DNA from: UBA5972 sp002430125
Lineage (GTDB): Bacteria; Pseudomonadota; Alphaproteobacteria; Rhodobacterales; Rhodobacteraceae
Length of the DNA: 14,004 nt
Direction of reading: 5' to 3'
Assembly: GCA_937892915.1 (NCBI GenBank)
Contig: CALBIC010000104.1
Coordinates: 1 to 14,004 of the forward strand
Under the pieces are notes generated by a model that was not told the origin of the DNA, did not search any database, and saw only the letters and a list, made by a program, of their open reading frames with translations. This document shows positions 13,957 through 14,004 of this stretch, piece after piece (the first letter of the stretch is position 1; every line of letters starts with the position of its first letter). Made by a program: the position numbers and the translations under genes.

Positions 13957-14004
13957 TCGTCAGAGTTTTTGGCTCCAGAAGCGGCTTGGATTAAGCGAGC
14001 ATCC

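Noticed and set aside
1..14004. Mobile elements, CRISPR arrays, tRNA or rRNA genes
   Set aside because: I saw no transposase or integrase, no regularly spaced repeats, and no cloverleaf or rRNA-like segments on either strand.

Overview
The window looks like a piece of an alphaproteobacterial chromosome, most likely Rhodobacterales (Roseobacter group). Three things suggest this. The genes are moderately GC-rich. There is a propionyl-CoA carboxylase beta gene together with a ScfR/PccR-type regulator, and the PccR-style DNA motif lies beside both genes. There is also a betI-betC-betA choline-O-sulfate operon. I see 13 protein genes, all apparently intact. There are no RNA genes, insertion sequences, CRISPR arrays or phage genes, and no gene-free stretch longer than about 210 bases.

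Left part (1-5614): pccB on the minus strand diverges from a plus-strand run made of a proline-racemase-family enzyme, a Bcr/CflA-type MFS transporter and pccR. The exact palindrome TTTGCAAA occurs twice in the window as far as I can see by eye. One copy is in the pccB/racemase intergenic region, paired with a near-copy at the 4-base spacing reported for PccR. The other is just upstream of pccR. My reading is that pccB and its regulator remain a functional pair but have been separated by two metabolically unrelated genes. The racemase has Ser and Thr at the two positions that are Cys in true proline racemases, which points to a dehydratase-like or unassigned chemistry.

Middle part (5672-8292): four minus-strand genes encode, in transcription order, an exported thermonuclease-like protein, a hemerythrin-domain protein, a threonine/serine dehydratase-like PLP enzyme and a DUF465 (YdcH-type) small protein. 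The DUF465 gene has a 9-bp-arm inverted repeat directly against its ribosome-binding site. A threonine dehydratase would yield 2-oxobutyrate, a source of propionyl-CoA, so a metabolic link to pccB is possible but not proven.

Right part (8344-12809): betI, betC, a glutathione S-transferase-like gene and betA form a tightly packed minus-strand operon in which each junction overlaps by 1 to 4 bases. BetC would release choline from choline-O-sulfate and BetA would oxidise choline towards glycine betaine. betB is absent and the GST-like gene lies between betC and betA. Two copies of a TTGAT-N6-ATCAA palindrome, 34 bp apart centre to centre, precede betI and are good candidates for its operators. 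A DMT/EamA transporter gene follows at 12937-13854. A 15-bp palindrome lies upstream of it near the right edge.

I did not find a clearly undescribed system. The best leads are the GST-containing bet operon with tandem operators, the split pccB/pccR locus and the Ser/Thr racemase-family enzyme.
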